From: Flavobacterium sp. NRK F7
Lineage (GTDB): Bacteria; Bacteroidota; Bacteroidia; Flavobacteriales; Flavobacteriaceae
Assembly (NCBI RefSeq): GCF_024054195.1
Contig: NZ_JAMXLB010000001.1
Location: 1,374,950-1,438,949, forward strand
DNA length: 64,000 nt
Direction: 5' to 3'
Under the pieces are notes generated by a model. That model ran no database searches. It was given only the letters and a program-made list of their open reading frames with translations, and had not been told where the DNA came from. The first letter of the stretch is position 1. Every line of letters starts with the position of its first letter. Both the position numbers and the translations under genes were made by a program. This document shows, piece by piece, positions 54,047-61,601 of the stretch.

Positions 54047-54724
54047 ATGACAAAAAAGGGTTTATTTGCTTTAGTAGCAGCAGGTTTTATTTTAGTATCG
54101 TGTGGAGATAAAAAAACAGACACGACAACAACTGAAGAGCAAGAAGTAGCAGCAACAACAGAAAATGTATTTGCTGTAGATACTACAGCTTCTGTTGTAA
54201 AATGGAAAGCGTTTCACAAAGGTGGTTTTGCTCCACGCTGGGGAACTTTAAGTATTCAAACTGGTGAAATTTCAGTTTCTGGAGATGCTGTGAATGCAGG
54301 TAGCTTTGTTATTGATATGGAGTCTTTAAAAGTTGATCCAGCTTCAGTTACAGAAGAAGGAAAAAAAGCAGCGGATTTAGAAGCGCATTTAAAAAATGCT
54401 GATTTCTTTAACGTAGAGAATAATAAAACGGCAGATTTTAAAATTACTAAAGTGGAAGACCTAACTGCTCCTGTTGCAGAAGGAGAAGGAGTTGTAGGTG
54501 CTAACAAAATGTTAAGTGGTAATCTAACTTTATTAGGAAACACTATGAATGTATCTTTCCCAGCTAAAATAGATGTAGTAGACAATACGGTAACTGTTTT
54601 AGCAGATTTCACAGTGAATCGTGCAGATTGGGGTATTAAATTTGGTACTACAGAAGCTGATCCTGCTGAATGGATGATTAGTAAAGACATCGAAATTAGT
54701 GTAGCTGTTAAAGCAACTAAATAA
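54047..54724 (+). CDS. YceI family lipoprotein
   Basis: A 225-aa lipoprotein with lipobox Cys19 (LVSCGDKK), a Thr/Glu-rich linker (about 22-42) and the YceI beta-barrel (about 45-225; VDTTASVVKWKAFH, GSFVIDMESLKVDP, LEAHLKNADFFNVENNKTADF, WGIKFGTTEADP). YceI proteins bind isoprenoid-type lipids such as quinone precursors in the periplasm. In Bacteroidota they are common envelope proteins. The gene stands alone and is closed by a terminator. The ligand cannot be predicted from sequence. Confidence 0.9.
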   Translation: MTKKGLFALVAAGFILVSCGDKKTDTTTTEEQEVAATTENVFAVDTTASVVKWKAFHKGGFAPRWGTLSIQTGEISVSGDAVNAGSFVIDMESLKVDPASVTEEGKKAADLEAHLKNADFFNVENNKTADFKITKVEDLTAPVAEGEGVVGANKMLSGNLTLLGNTMNVSFPAKIDVVDNTVTVLADFTVNRADWGIKFGTTEADPAEWMISKDIEISVAVKATK

Positions 54725-54750
54725 GAAGTTTTAACCACTATTTTAAATAT

Positions 54751-54780
54751 AAAAAGACATCAAATTAGATGTCTTTTTTT
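54751..54780 (+). terminator. Terminator of the YceI gene
   Basis: A 10-bp stem (AAAAGACATC with GATGTCTTTT, loop AAATTA) followed by a T run. Confidence 0.82.
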
Positions 54781-54834
54781 GTTGTATTGATTTAGAAATA
54801 AATTGATGTATCTTTCTAATAATTAAGTTTTATA

Positions 54835-55224
54835 TTATTGAGGTATTTGCTCTAGTAAGACTTCTTTCCCTGTTTTATCAAAATAAGTGCAAGTCATTTT
54901 ATTCAAGCAAATTTGCCATTTTTCAATACCTGTTTCAGCACACATTGTAATGAACGTAAGATAATCGGTCTTTCCTTGTTGGTGTGCCAGTAATTCAGAT
55001 TTAAATTGGTCTATTTTAACTTCATCTGAAACGGGTTTAGGTGCATACTTTTTAGGTGCTTTTACAATATAATTATTTAATCCATGATAATCAACATGAC
55101 CATCAGGAACATAAGATTCATAATGTGTAACGCCTAATGCTTTAATCTCTTTTATATAAGAAGGGAAATCAGCACCTGATTTCACTTTTCCATGAGCTGT
55201 TTTGATTTGTTCAAGAGTAAACAT
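54835..55224 (-). CDS. DUF1398 family protein
   Basis: A 129-aa cytoplasmic protein. The first half (FTLEQIKTAHGKVKSGADFP and GVTHYESYVPDGHVDYHG) and the C-terminal helix (FITMCAETGIEKWQICLNKMTC) match the DUF1398 pattern. Members are small, widespread, sometimes named after phage proteins, and their function is unknown. The gene stands alone; no operon partner is visible. Confidence 0.82.
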   Translation of the reverse strand: MFTLEQIKTAHGKVKSGADFPSYIKEIKALGVTHYESYVPDGHVDYHGLNNYIVKAPKKYAPKPVSDEVKIDQFKSELLAHQQGKTDYLTFITMCAETGIEKWQICLNKMTCTYFDKTGKEVLLEQIPQ

Positions 55225-55323
55225 ATTTTTTTAGATTTATTTGTGAAATAACCTTAGTTTATAAAATGGCTTTTTTTTAAAAGAAAAGTAATTACAAATA
55301 TAATCTTAATTTTATTTTAAGAA

Positions 55324-55350
55324 TTGCTATTGAAATTTTTAATAAATTTG
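55324..55350 (+). promoter_or_regulatory. Candidate promoter of the structured RNA
   Basis: TTG (55324-55326), a 16-bp spacer and TAAATTTG (55343-55350), a perfect TAnnTTTG. The spacer is one base shorter than the usual range. The predicted start is near 55356. Confidence 0.45.
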
Positions 55351-55355
55351 ATTAG

Positions 55356-55571
55356 CAGAAATTAAAGTTTGATTTAAAAGTGTTCCTTATCTAATCCGTG
55401 CCATCCCTTTAATAATTAGGGCAATTATTGGGATAAGTTAATAGATTTTATGACGATACTATTTCTGGTAGATGTTAATTTTACGGCTGTTAACCAAATA
55501 ACTGAATGAAGATTATCATTGTGATTAGATAGTCCACTTTTGTAAGCCCCGTTTTAAGGGGCTTTTTTATT
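55356..55571 (+). ncRNA. Structured non-coding RNA candidate (6S-like long closing stem)
   Basis: No ORF is present between 55225 and 55584, yet the plus strand has a promoter, a folded core and a terminator. The ends of the core pair: AAAAGTG (55376-55382) with CACTTTT (55535-55541), and TATCTAATC (55388-55396) with GATTAGATA (55523-55531). Inside are a strong hairpin (ATCCC and AATAATT arms at 55403-55417 with 55423-55434) and three weaker 5-bp hairpins. The long interrupted closing stem and length resemble 6S RNA; Rfam 6S-Flavo and Flavo-1 are the families to compare. It is not RNase P RNA or tmRNA, whose conserved cores are absent. Confidence 0.5.
55544..55571 (+). terminator. Terminator of the structured RNA
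   Basis: A 7-bp GC-rich stem (AAGCCCC at 55544-55550 and GGGGCTT at 55558-55564) followed by TTTTATTT. The U run is on the plus strand, where no protein gene ends, which is the main reason to suspect an RNA gene. Confidence 0.8.
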
Positions 55572-55584
55572 TCTTCTGTACATT

Positions 55585-56028
55585 TTAATAAAAATGAAGG
55601 AATCTATTTAAAACAATAGTAAAAAATAAACAAACACCAATTAGGGATAGATTTACGAATGCTCTTAGAATCCATTTCTTATGCGATAAGTCATAATCGA
55701 TTTGTTTTGAGAGGACAACCAAAATTCCCATTATAAAAAACCAAACCGTAAAAAATAGCGAAATTTTTGCTCTTACTACAGTCGTTACTAAATCATGAAT
55801 TAGACCACAGAAAACAAATGTCAGAACTAGAGAAAATCCTATGGGAAATATTTTTTTTAAGGGTTTAAATATTTTTGTACCAAGATAATAGCTAAAAATT
55901 GGATTCCAAAAGTTCCAAAAGGTTGAAAAATTTTTAGCTCCTAGTGATCTTTTTAGGTTATTTTGAAGTGATTTAGAATGTACTATAGGAACTCCATTTC
56001 TCTTTTTTATATACTCAGATAATTTCAT
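55585..56028 (-). CDS. Short MBOAT-like membrane protein
   Basis: A 147-aa membrane protein with three to four helices. The stretch SLGAKNFSTFWNFWNPIFS, a Pro-rich turn and LTFVFCGLIHDL (His near residue 80) resemble the C-terminal half of membrane-bound O-acyltransferases, which have a catalytic His in such a helix. The N-terminal half of a usual MBOAT is missing, but the start and end look natural, so this is probably a short member and not a fragment. Substrate unknown. Confidence 0.5.
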   Translation of the reverse strand: MKLSEYIKKRNGVPIVHSKSLQNNLKRSLGAKNFSTFWNFWNPIFSYYLGTKIFKPLKKIFPIGFSLVLTFVFCGLIHDLVTTVVRAKISLFFTVWFFIMGILVVLSKQIDYDLSHKKWILRAFVNLSLIGVCLFFTIVLNRFLHFY

Positions 56029-56070
56029 TATAGTTTTTTGCTTTTTTTGGGTTCTAAGAATAGTAAAAAT

Positions 56071-56098
56071 AAAAAACCCATCAATTGTAATGATGGGT
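56071..56098 (-). terminator. Orphan minus-strand terminator hairpin
   Basis: ACCCATCA (56077-56084) pairs with TGATGGGT (56091-56098), loop ATTGTA-like, and on the minus strand it is followed by a U-rich run. No gene ends here; the 320-bp space 56029-56348 contains it, a second hairpin (AGACTTA and TAAGTCT, near 56110-56132), and no ORF. It could end an unseen short transcript. Confidence 0.5.
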
Positions 56099-56348
56099 GT
56101 CTTTTAATAGACTTAAATAATAATAAGTCTAAACTTGATTGTAAATATAAAAGAAATAATTGAATTGAAAAAGAGTTAGAAATTAGAAATTATTTTTAAT
56201 CCAAGTTATCATTGAAAATCATCTTATTTAAAATATTTTTTAAATAAAGGTAACACGAAATTATAATTGACGATTATTAAACCTATCTTGATGATAATAA
56301 GAAACTTATTGATGATTAAAGAATTAATTTTGGGTAAAATGAAATCCA

Positions 56349-57572
56349 ATGAAAACAATTGTACTTTACTTATTTTTTCTCAGTAGTATTTTTACTTTTT
56401 CGCAACAAGCCTATTTTGTCTCTTTATCTGGAAACGACGTTTCTGGAAATGGAACTCTTGGAAATCCTTATGCAACAATCTCCAAAGCGGCAACAATTGC
56501 AAATAACTTTATACAAAGTAATCCTTCTACAAGTGTTTTTATTTTTATTCGAAATGGAATTTATCGAAATCCTACTTTTACAACATTTTCTGCATTAACT
56601 TCAGCAGATTACAATCCTGAAAATATTGGAGATGTTGTTTGGAAAGATGTAGGTAACAACGGAAGTGTTGCTCGTTTAAATAACATTAATGGAAATACTT
56701 CCGCTTGGATAACGATTCAACCTTATAACAATGAAGAAGTTATTTTTGAATGTGATGGCGATATTGCTCTAAATATCAGAAATTGTAGTTTTATAAGAAT
56801 TCAAGATATAGAAATTGTTGGGGTTTCTGAAAAAATACCACTGCAATTGGCTTGGATGTATTGGGGTACTTATCGTTATGATTCAGGTGGAAATTGGATT
56901 TATGGAGATCGTAAACAAGAGATATGTACAGCTTATAGTTTAGGGAGTTGTTCAGATATTCCTCCAAATGTATTAACCAGTCATATTACTTATTCTGGAC
57001 TTCCAGATATTAGTGGTTTAAATGTGCAACGGCCTAATTTATTTGATTCAAAAGGAATTTTAGTTAATCTCTCTAATAATATCGAAATTTTAAATTGCGA
57101 AGTGCATCATTTTCCTGGAGGAGGTATTCGAGTGACAGCTTCTGATTACGTTACTCTAATAAAGAATCAAGTGCATCATAACTCTTCTAGAGCATCTGTC
57201 GGAACTCACGGGTTTGTAATAGAAGGATTAACTGCAAATTCAGGTATAAATAATAACGTTCAAAAAATATTGATTAAAGGCAATTTAGTATACAGTAACT
57301 ACAACGAATTGTATTCATGGGTGCAGAGTAAAACAATTTGTACAACGGGAATTGATGAAGGAAAAGGAATTGCTCTTCTAAGAAGTGGTACAACGTATAA
57401 TGGTTTTAATGGTATTATACGAGTTGAAAATAATATTTGTTATGACAACGGGAAAAGCGGGATTCATAGCAACGATGTTGATAATGCAGAAATTTTTAAT
57501 AATACTGTAGCATATAATTCTCATACAGATGTTTATAATTATGAGTTGTCTGGTTGGATTTTGAATCAGTGA
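56349..57572 (+). CDS. Secreted right-handed beta-helix protein, possibly 3'-truncated
   Basis: A 407-aa exported protein with signal peptide (1-20, ending FSQQ) and a right-handed parallel beta-helix: repeated coils such as IQDIEIVGVSEKIP, NIEILNCEVHHFPGGGI, VTLIKNQVHHNSS, VENNICYDNGKSGIHSNDVD. Such proteins often cleave polysaccharides, but no catalytic set is clear. The chain ends abruptly (GWILNQ) within a coil, and neither a T9SS C-terminal sorting domain nor a terminator follows. A repeat related to the integrase end begins 54 bp later. Truncation by integration is therefore likely but not proven. Confidence 0.7.
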   Translation: MKTIVLYLFFLSSIFTFSQQAYFVSLSGNDVSGNGTLGNPYATISKAATIANNFIQSNPSTSVFIFIRNGIYRNPTFTTFSALTSADYNPENIGDVVWKDVGNNGSVARLNNINGNTSAWITIQPYNNEEVIFECDGDIALNIRNCSFIRIQDIEIVGVSEKIPLQLAWMYWGTYRYDSGGNWIYGDRKQEICTAYSLGSCSDIPPNVLTSHITYSGLPDISGLNVQRPNLFDSKGILVNLSNNIEILNCEVHHFPGGGIRVTASDYVTLIKNQVHHNSSRASVGTHGFVIEGLTANSGINNNVQKILIKGNLVYSNYNELYSWVQSKTICTTGIDEGKGIALLRSGTTYNGFNGIIRVENNICYDNGKSGIHSNDVDNAEIFNNTVAYNSHTDVYNYELSGWILNQ

Positions 57573-57625
57573 ATGAATGGAAGTTAAGAATACTTTTTAA
57601 ACGTCATAAAGAAATACCACACCAA

Positions 57626-57699
57626 TTTTTTATAAAACAGGTAGATGATTTTTATAGAATAGGGTGGAAGGATATTTAATTAAATTACTATAATCTTCA
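57626..57699. repeat. Direct repeat (left copy) of the integrase 3' region
   Basis: About 74 bp nearly identical to 61529-61601, with shared cores such as TAGAATAGGGT, AAGG, TATTTAATTAAAT and CTATAATCTTCA. On the minus strand it contains the last 8 codons of an integrase end (EDYS.LIK) with the stop changed to TAT. It may be a relic att site or the remnant of an older integrase. Confidence 0.65.
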
Positions 57700-57813
57700 A
57701 AATAAATGTTATTATAAAATATTTACGCCTATATTTTCAGTAAAAATAGACGTAAATGTATTTTATTTGGAGAATTGAAGTATACTTTTTTAGTAGGGAG
57801 TTGGTTTAGAGAT

Positions 57814-59151
57814 TTAAACAGCTAAATCACATTCGTCCATTTTTGTTTTAATTCCTTTTCTTTTAGCCAGAATTGCCAATCCAAAAGTTAAAACACCTAA
57901 TCGACCGATAAACATTACCATTATTAAATTTATTTTCCCAAATGCGGTTAAGCTGCCTGTTATTCCAGTACTCAGACCAACTGTTCCTATGGCAGAAGTA
58001 GTTTCAAATAAAATTTTATCAAGAGGTAAGTTTTCGGTAAGAGCTAGTAAGAAAGTAGATACAAATAATACGGAAGCATACAGTATGAATACCGAGGTAG
58101 CTACATAAAGCCTTTCAATTGGAATTACTTTTCCAAAGAAAGTAACTTGTTTGTTGTTTCGTATTCTATTCCACATTATCGCAATAAGTGCTGTCAATGT
58201 TGTAGATTTCATTCCACCACCTGTCCCTGATGGGGAAGCACCAACATACATTAGAAATATAAGAACAAGTTGAATTACTAAAGATAGTTTTCCAATAGGT
58301 ATGGTATTGAAACCAACAGTAGTTAAAGCTGACATAGATTGGAAAAATGAAGCCATTAGTTTACTATCTTGTAAATTATTTATTGAAGGTTCAAAAAAAT
58401 AAAACATGATAGTCCCAAAAGTAAGCAGCAAAGTAATTACTCCAAAAATTATCTTTGTGGTGTAGGTAATTGTTTTTGTTTTCCCTGAAAAACGATTCCA
58501 AAAATCGGTAACAACAATAAAACCTAATGAACCACAAATAGATAATACAGAAATTATAGTATTAATAGATGTATTGTCTGCAAATTGCTCGAAACTATCA
58601 TTATAGAGTCCAAAACCAGCTGTACAGAATGAAGAAACACTGTGAAAAATACTACTCCACATTGCAAAATTATGTTCAACTCCTTCTTGAGTGAAAGCAA
58701 TATAGAAGCATAATGCACCAAGAGTTTCAATTACTATTGTAAAGATAATTACAGATTTTAAAAAATCCTTTATTTCAAAGCCTTTTGGCATAGAAAACTC
58801 TGCATTTAAGACTCTTTGATGCCAATGCGTTAATGGACTTTTTTTAGATAATAACACAAAAGAGGTAAAGGTCATATAACCAATACCACCAATTTGAATC
58901 AACAACATTACAATGAATTGACCCAACCAGTTATAAGAATCAAAAATACTTACAGTAACTAAACCTGTAGTTGAAATTGCCGAAGTTGCAGTAAAAAGGT
59001 TATCTATTGGATTGACAAATTGTTTGTGACAAATTGGTAAACAAAGTAATATGCATCCAATAAAAGTGTAAGTTAAAAAACCATAAAGTAAGTTTTGTTG
59101 TGGAGATAACGATAATTGAAATTTTCTATATCTTTTGGTTATATTTCTCAT
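57814..59151 (-). CDS. Trk/Ktr-type potassium transporter (channel subunit)
   Basis: A 445-aa membrane protein of the TrkH/KtrB superfamily with four pore loops, each with a Gly selectivity residue: STTGLVTV, CTAGFGLY, TTVGFNTI and GTVGLSTG. It moves K+ (or Na+-coupled K+) across the inner membrane. The size fits KtrB more than TrkH. A TrkA/KtrA-type RCK regulator is not encoded nearby, unless the small upstream gene supplies something analogous. It lies in the region bounded by the integrase repeats, next to KdpDE-like genes, so the module probably deals with potassium or osmotic control. Confidence 0.87.
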   Translation of the reverse strand: MRNITKRYRKFQLSLSPQQNLLYGFLTYTFIGCILLCLPICHKQFVNPIDNLFTATSAISTTGLVTVSIFDSYNWLGQFIVMLLIQIGGIGYMTFTSFVLLSKKSPLTHWHQRVLNAEFSMPKGFEIKDFLKSVIIFTIVIETLGALCFYIAFTQEGVEHNFAMWSSIFHSVSSFCTAGFGLYNDSFEQFADNTSINTIISVLSICGSLGFIVVTDFWNRFSGKTKTITYTTKIIFGVITLLLTFGTIMFYFFEPSINNLQDSKLMASFFQSMSALTTVGFNTIPIGKLSLVIQLVLIFLMYVGASPSGTGGGMKSTTLTALIAIMWNRIRNNKQVTFFGKVIPIERLYVATSVFILYASVLFVSTFLLALTENLPLDKILFETTSAIGTVGLSTGITGSLTAFGKINLIMVMFIGRLGVLTFGLAILAKRKGIKTKMDECDLAV

Positions 59152-59155
59152 GATT

Positions 59156-59503
59156 TTACTTAGTTGAAAATTCTTTTTTAAGATTTGAAAGATGGAGTTG
59201 TAATTGAGTAAGTTGAAGTATTATTTTGTCTTTGTTTTTCATTACAACATTTGAATCCTGGTATAACTCCAATGCTTTGTTAACGGAATGGATATATTCA
59301 TTTGTTTTCAAATACATTTCATTCTCACTATCGATATTAGTAAACCATTTGAACCCTTTTTTTATTTCTTCACTAATTTCAAATAGTTTTGAAGGGTTTT
59401 TGGGATGCTCTTGATCATAAAGTTTTGAAAATTCTGAGACATCAAAGCAGATTTTTACAATTTCACCTGCTATTTTTTCGGTCATGGGTATTTTATTATT
59501 CAT
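59156..59503 (-). CDS. Small helical protein upstream of the K+ transporter
   Basis: A 115-aa cytoplasmic protein, predicted all-helical, with no RCK, CBS or DNA-binding motif. It starts MNNKIPMTEKIAGEIVKICFD and has many Glu, Lys and Leu. It precedes the transporter gene by 4 bp and so is translationally linked to it. I do not recognise the family; a regulatory role for the transporter is inferred from the spacing. Confidence 0.55.
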   Translation of the reverse strand: MNNKIPMTEKIAGEIVKICFDVSEFSKLYDQEHPKNPSKLFEISEEIKKGFKWFTNIDSENEMYLKTNEYIHSVNKALELYQDSNVVMKNKDKIILQLTQLQLHLSNLKKEFSTK

Positions 59504-59662
59504 TATTTAGAAGTCTAAAAATGAAATGTTTGGAAGGGATAAATGGATTTTTTTATTCAATCACCCTTTAACATCTCTTTGTTTTTGATACTACAAAGTT
59601 CCGTTGAAAGTGATAAATAAAAAATCAAGGTTTAATAGGGTTATATAAAGATTTTATAAAGA

Positions 59663-60340
59663 TTATTCAAAGCGATATCCAACACCGCTTTCAGTAATAA
59701 TATGTTGTGGGTTATTATAGTTTTCTTCTATTTTTTTTCGCAATGTGCCTACAAATACTCTCAAATATTGTGTTTCAGTTTGATAGCCATATCCCCAAAT
59801 TTCTTTTAGAATAAATTGATGCGTTAGAACTTTACCTTCATTTTTAGCAAATAAGATTAATAAGTTATATTCTGTAGAAGTAAGTTTTACTATTTCTCCT
59901 TTTCTTTTTACAATTCTAGCAACAAAATCAATTTCGATATCACCACAAATTATACTTGAATTATTAGTAGTGTTTTGACTTCTACGAATTGCAGAGCGAA
60001 TTCTTGCCAGTAATTCACCTGTTCTAAAAGGTTTGGTTAGATAGTCGGTTGCACCGTTGTCAAGCGCTGAAATAATATCCGTTTCATTATCTTGTACAGA
60101 CAGAATAATAATTGGTTTGTTGTACCACTCTCTTAATTCTTTTAGAACCTCGTGGCCGCTTTTATCAGGTAAACCTATATCAAGTAATATGACATCAGGA
60201 GGATGATTTGCAGCTAACATTAAACCTTCTTTTCCATTACTTGCTTGAATTACTTTATAATCGTTACTTTCTAAGTTTATTTGAAGTAATTTTCTAATTT
60301 GAGGTTCGTCGTCAATGATTAATATCTCTGCTTTATTCAT
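59663..60340 (-). CDS. KdpE-like response regulator (OmpR type)
   Basis: A 225-aa two-domain regulator: a receiver (1-118) with acidic pair D10/D11 and phosphorylated Asp54 (VILLDIGLPDKSG), and a winged-helix DNA-binding domain (about 130-223; LTSTEYNLLILFAKNEGKVL and TQYLRVFVGTLRKKIEE). This sequence resembles KdpE. The kinase gene upstream overlaps it by 8 nt. No kdpFABC genes are near, but a Trk/Ktr channel lies downstream, a likely target. Confidence 0.9.
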   Translation of the reverse strand: MNKAEILIIDDEPQIRKLLQINLESNDYKVIQASNGKEGLMLAANHPPDVILLDIGLPDKSGHEVLKELREWYNKPIIILSVQDNETDIISALDNGATDYLTKPFRTGELLARIRSAIRRSQNTTNNSSIICGDIEIDFVARIVKRKGEIVKLTSTEYNLLILFAKNEGKVLTHQFILKEIWGYGYQTETQYLRVFVGTLRKKIEENYNNPQHIITESGVGYRFE

Positions 60341-61415
60341 TTTCTAATTCTGTATTTATTGAAAAATCACAAGGTATTTGAATTGTAAATTTGGCACCAC
60401 CTTTAGATAAATTTTCTAATTGTATCTCTCCATTCATTGCTTCAACAAAACCTTTGACTATTGAAAGACCTAAACCAGTTCCTCCAGCAGCGGTATTATT
60501 TAAACGATAGAATTTATCAAAGACAAAAGCAATTTCATTTTCTGGGAATCCTTTGCCATTATCGGAAATTGTAATAATACAATTGTCATTGTTATAATCC
60601 AATTTAATTTTTATAGTTGAGTTTGTTGGAGTGTACTGAAGTGCGTTATAAATTAAATTATAAACTATTTGTTCCGTTAAGCCTGAGTCTATTTTAGCCA
60701 ATGGAATTTCTTCATTAGGAGTAAATTCAATTATATGATACATTGACTCGTCTTTTAAAGTTCTTAAAACTGTAAAAATAAGCTCATTCAAATCACACCA
60801 ATCTTTTCTAGGTTGAATAAAACCAGCTTCAAGTCGACTCATATTCAAAAGATTTTCAACTTGTCTATTTAATCTATTACTAGCAATTTCAATTTCAGTA
60901 TATAATTCGTTTTTATTGTTTTCTGATATTTTGGTTTGATTATCTTTTATGGTATCAATTGCTCCAATAATTGTAGATATTGGGGTTTTTAATTCGTGCG
61001 AAAGTGAATTAAATAAGGTGTTGTATAATTGTATTGTTTTTACTTTTTCTTCTTCATCTCTCTTTTTTCTTTCCACTTCTCTAACTTTATTCGTTAAAAC
61101 CACATTTATCAAAGCAATTACAAAATACATAAGAAACATTAATCCGTCTTCAGGAGAGCCAATATGTAAGGTTAATATAGGGGGTATAAAAAAGAAGTTC
61201 CAAATTAACGCACTTAAGAGGGCGGAAAGCATAACTGGAAAAATATCGAACAAAATTGCATTAAGCGAAACTGCTAAAAGTAAAATCAAAGCTACGGTTC
61301 TAAAGCCTATGATATCTACAGAAAGATAGCAAGCAATTGAGGTTAAAACAATAAGAAGAATACTTATAAAGTACTGATTCTTTTTACTGTAGGTTCTTGT
61401 TTTTAGTAATTCCAA
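60333..61415 (-). CDS. KdpD-like sensor kinase lacking the N-terminal KdpD and Usp domains
   Basis: A 360-aa membrane kinase: four transmembrane helices of the DUF4118 type (about 14-110), a short linker, HisKA with phosphoacceptor His140 (FNSLSHELKTP), and HATPase (LIYNALQYTPTNST N-box, NGKGFPENE, GTGLGLSIVKGFVEAMNG). Full KdpD proteins carry a soluble N-terminal KdpD and a Usp domain before DUF4118; these are absent, so sensing must go through the membrane region alone. It overlaps the KdpE-like gene by 8 nt. Confidence 0.88.
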   Translation of the reverse strand: MELLKTRTYSKKNQYFISILLIVLTSIACYLSVDIIGFRTVALILLLAVSLNAILFDIFPVMLSALLSALIWNFFFIPPILTLHIGSPEDGLMFLMYFVIALINVVLTNKVREVERKKRDEEEKVKTIQLYNTLFNSLSHELKTPISTIIGAIDTIKDNQTKISENNKNELYTEIEIASNRLNRQVENLLNMSRLEAGFIQPRKDWCDLNELIFTVLRTLKDESMYHIIEFTPNEEIPLAKIDSGLTEQIVYNLIYNALQYTPTNSTIKIKLDYNNDNCIITISDNGKGFPENEIAFVFDKFYRLNNTAAGGTGLGLSIVKGFVEAMNGEIQLENLSKGGAKFTIQIPCDFSINTELENE

Positions 61416-61528
61416 TTTTTTATTTCAAAGTTAATTATTCCAATATAAATATTTTATAAAAATTTAGATTTGAAAATAGAATTGTGGAATTAATAATTCT
61501 ATTTAGCTCCATAAGCAAGTGCCGGACT

Positions 61529-61601
61529 TTTTTTACAAAACAAGTGGATAATTTTATAGAATAGGGTAGAAGGCTATTTAATTAAATCGCTATAATCTTC
61601 A
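61529..61601. repeat. Direct repeat (right copy) at the integrase 3' end
   Basis: This is the counterpart of 57626-57699. It includes the last eight integrase codons and 45 bp of downstream sequence. The two copies bracket the 3.9-kb K+/KdpDE segment. Confidence 0.65.

Noticed and set aside
55356..55571. Assignment of the structured region as RNase P RNA or tmRNA
   Set aside because: It is too short for RNase P RNA and the conserved GAGGAAAGTC-type core is missing; tmRNA would need a tRNA-like end and tag ORF, which are absent.
57626..57699. An integrase pseudogene of notable length
   Set aside because: Only about eight terminal codons are shared; most of the repeat is non-coding flank, so it is listed as a repeat or att-like site.
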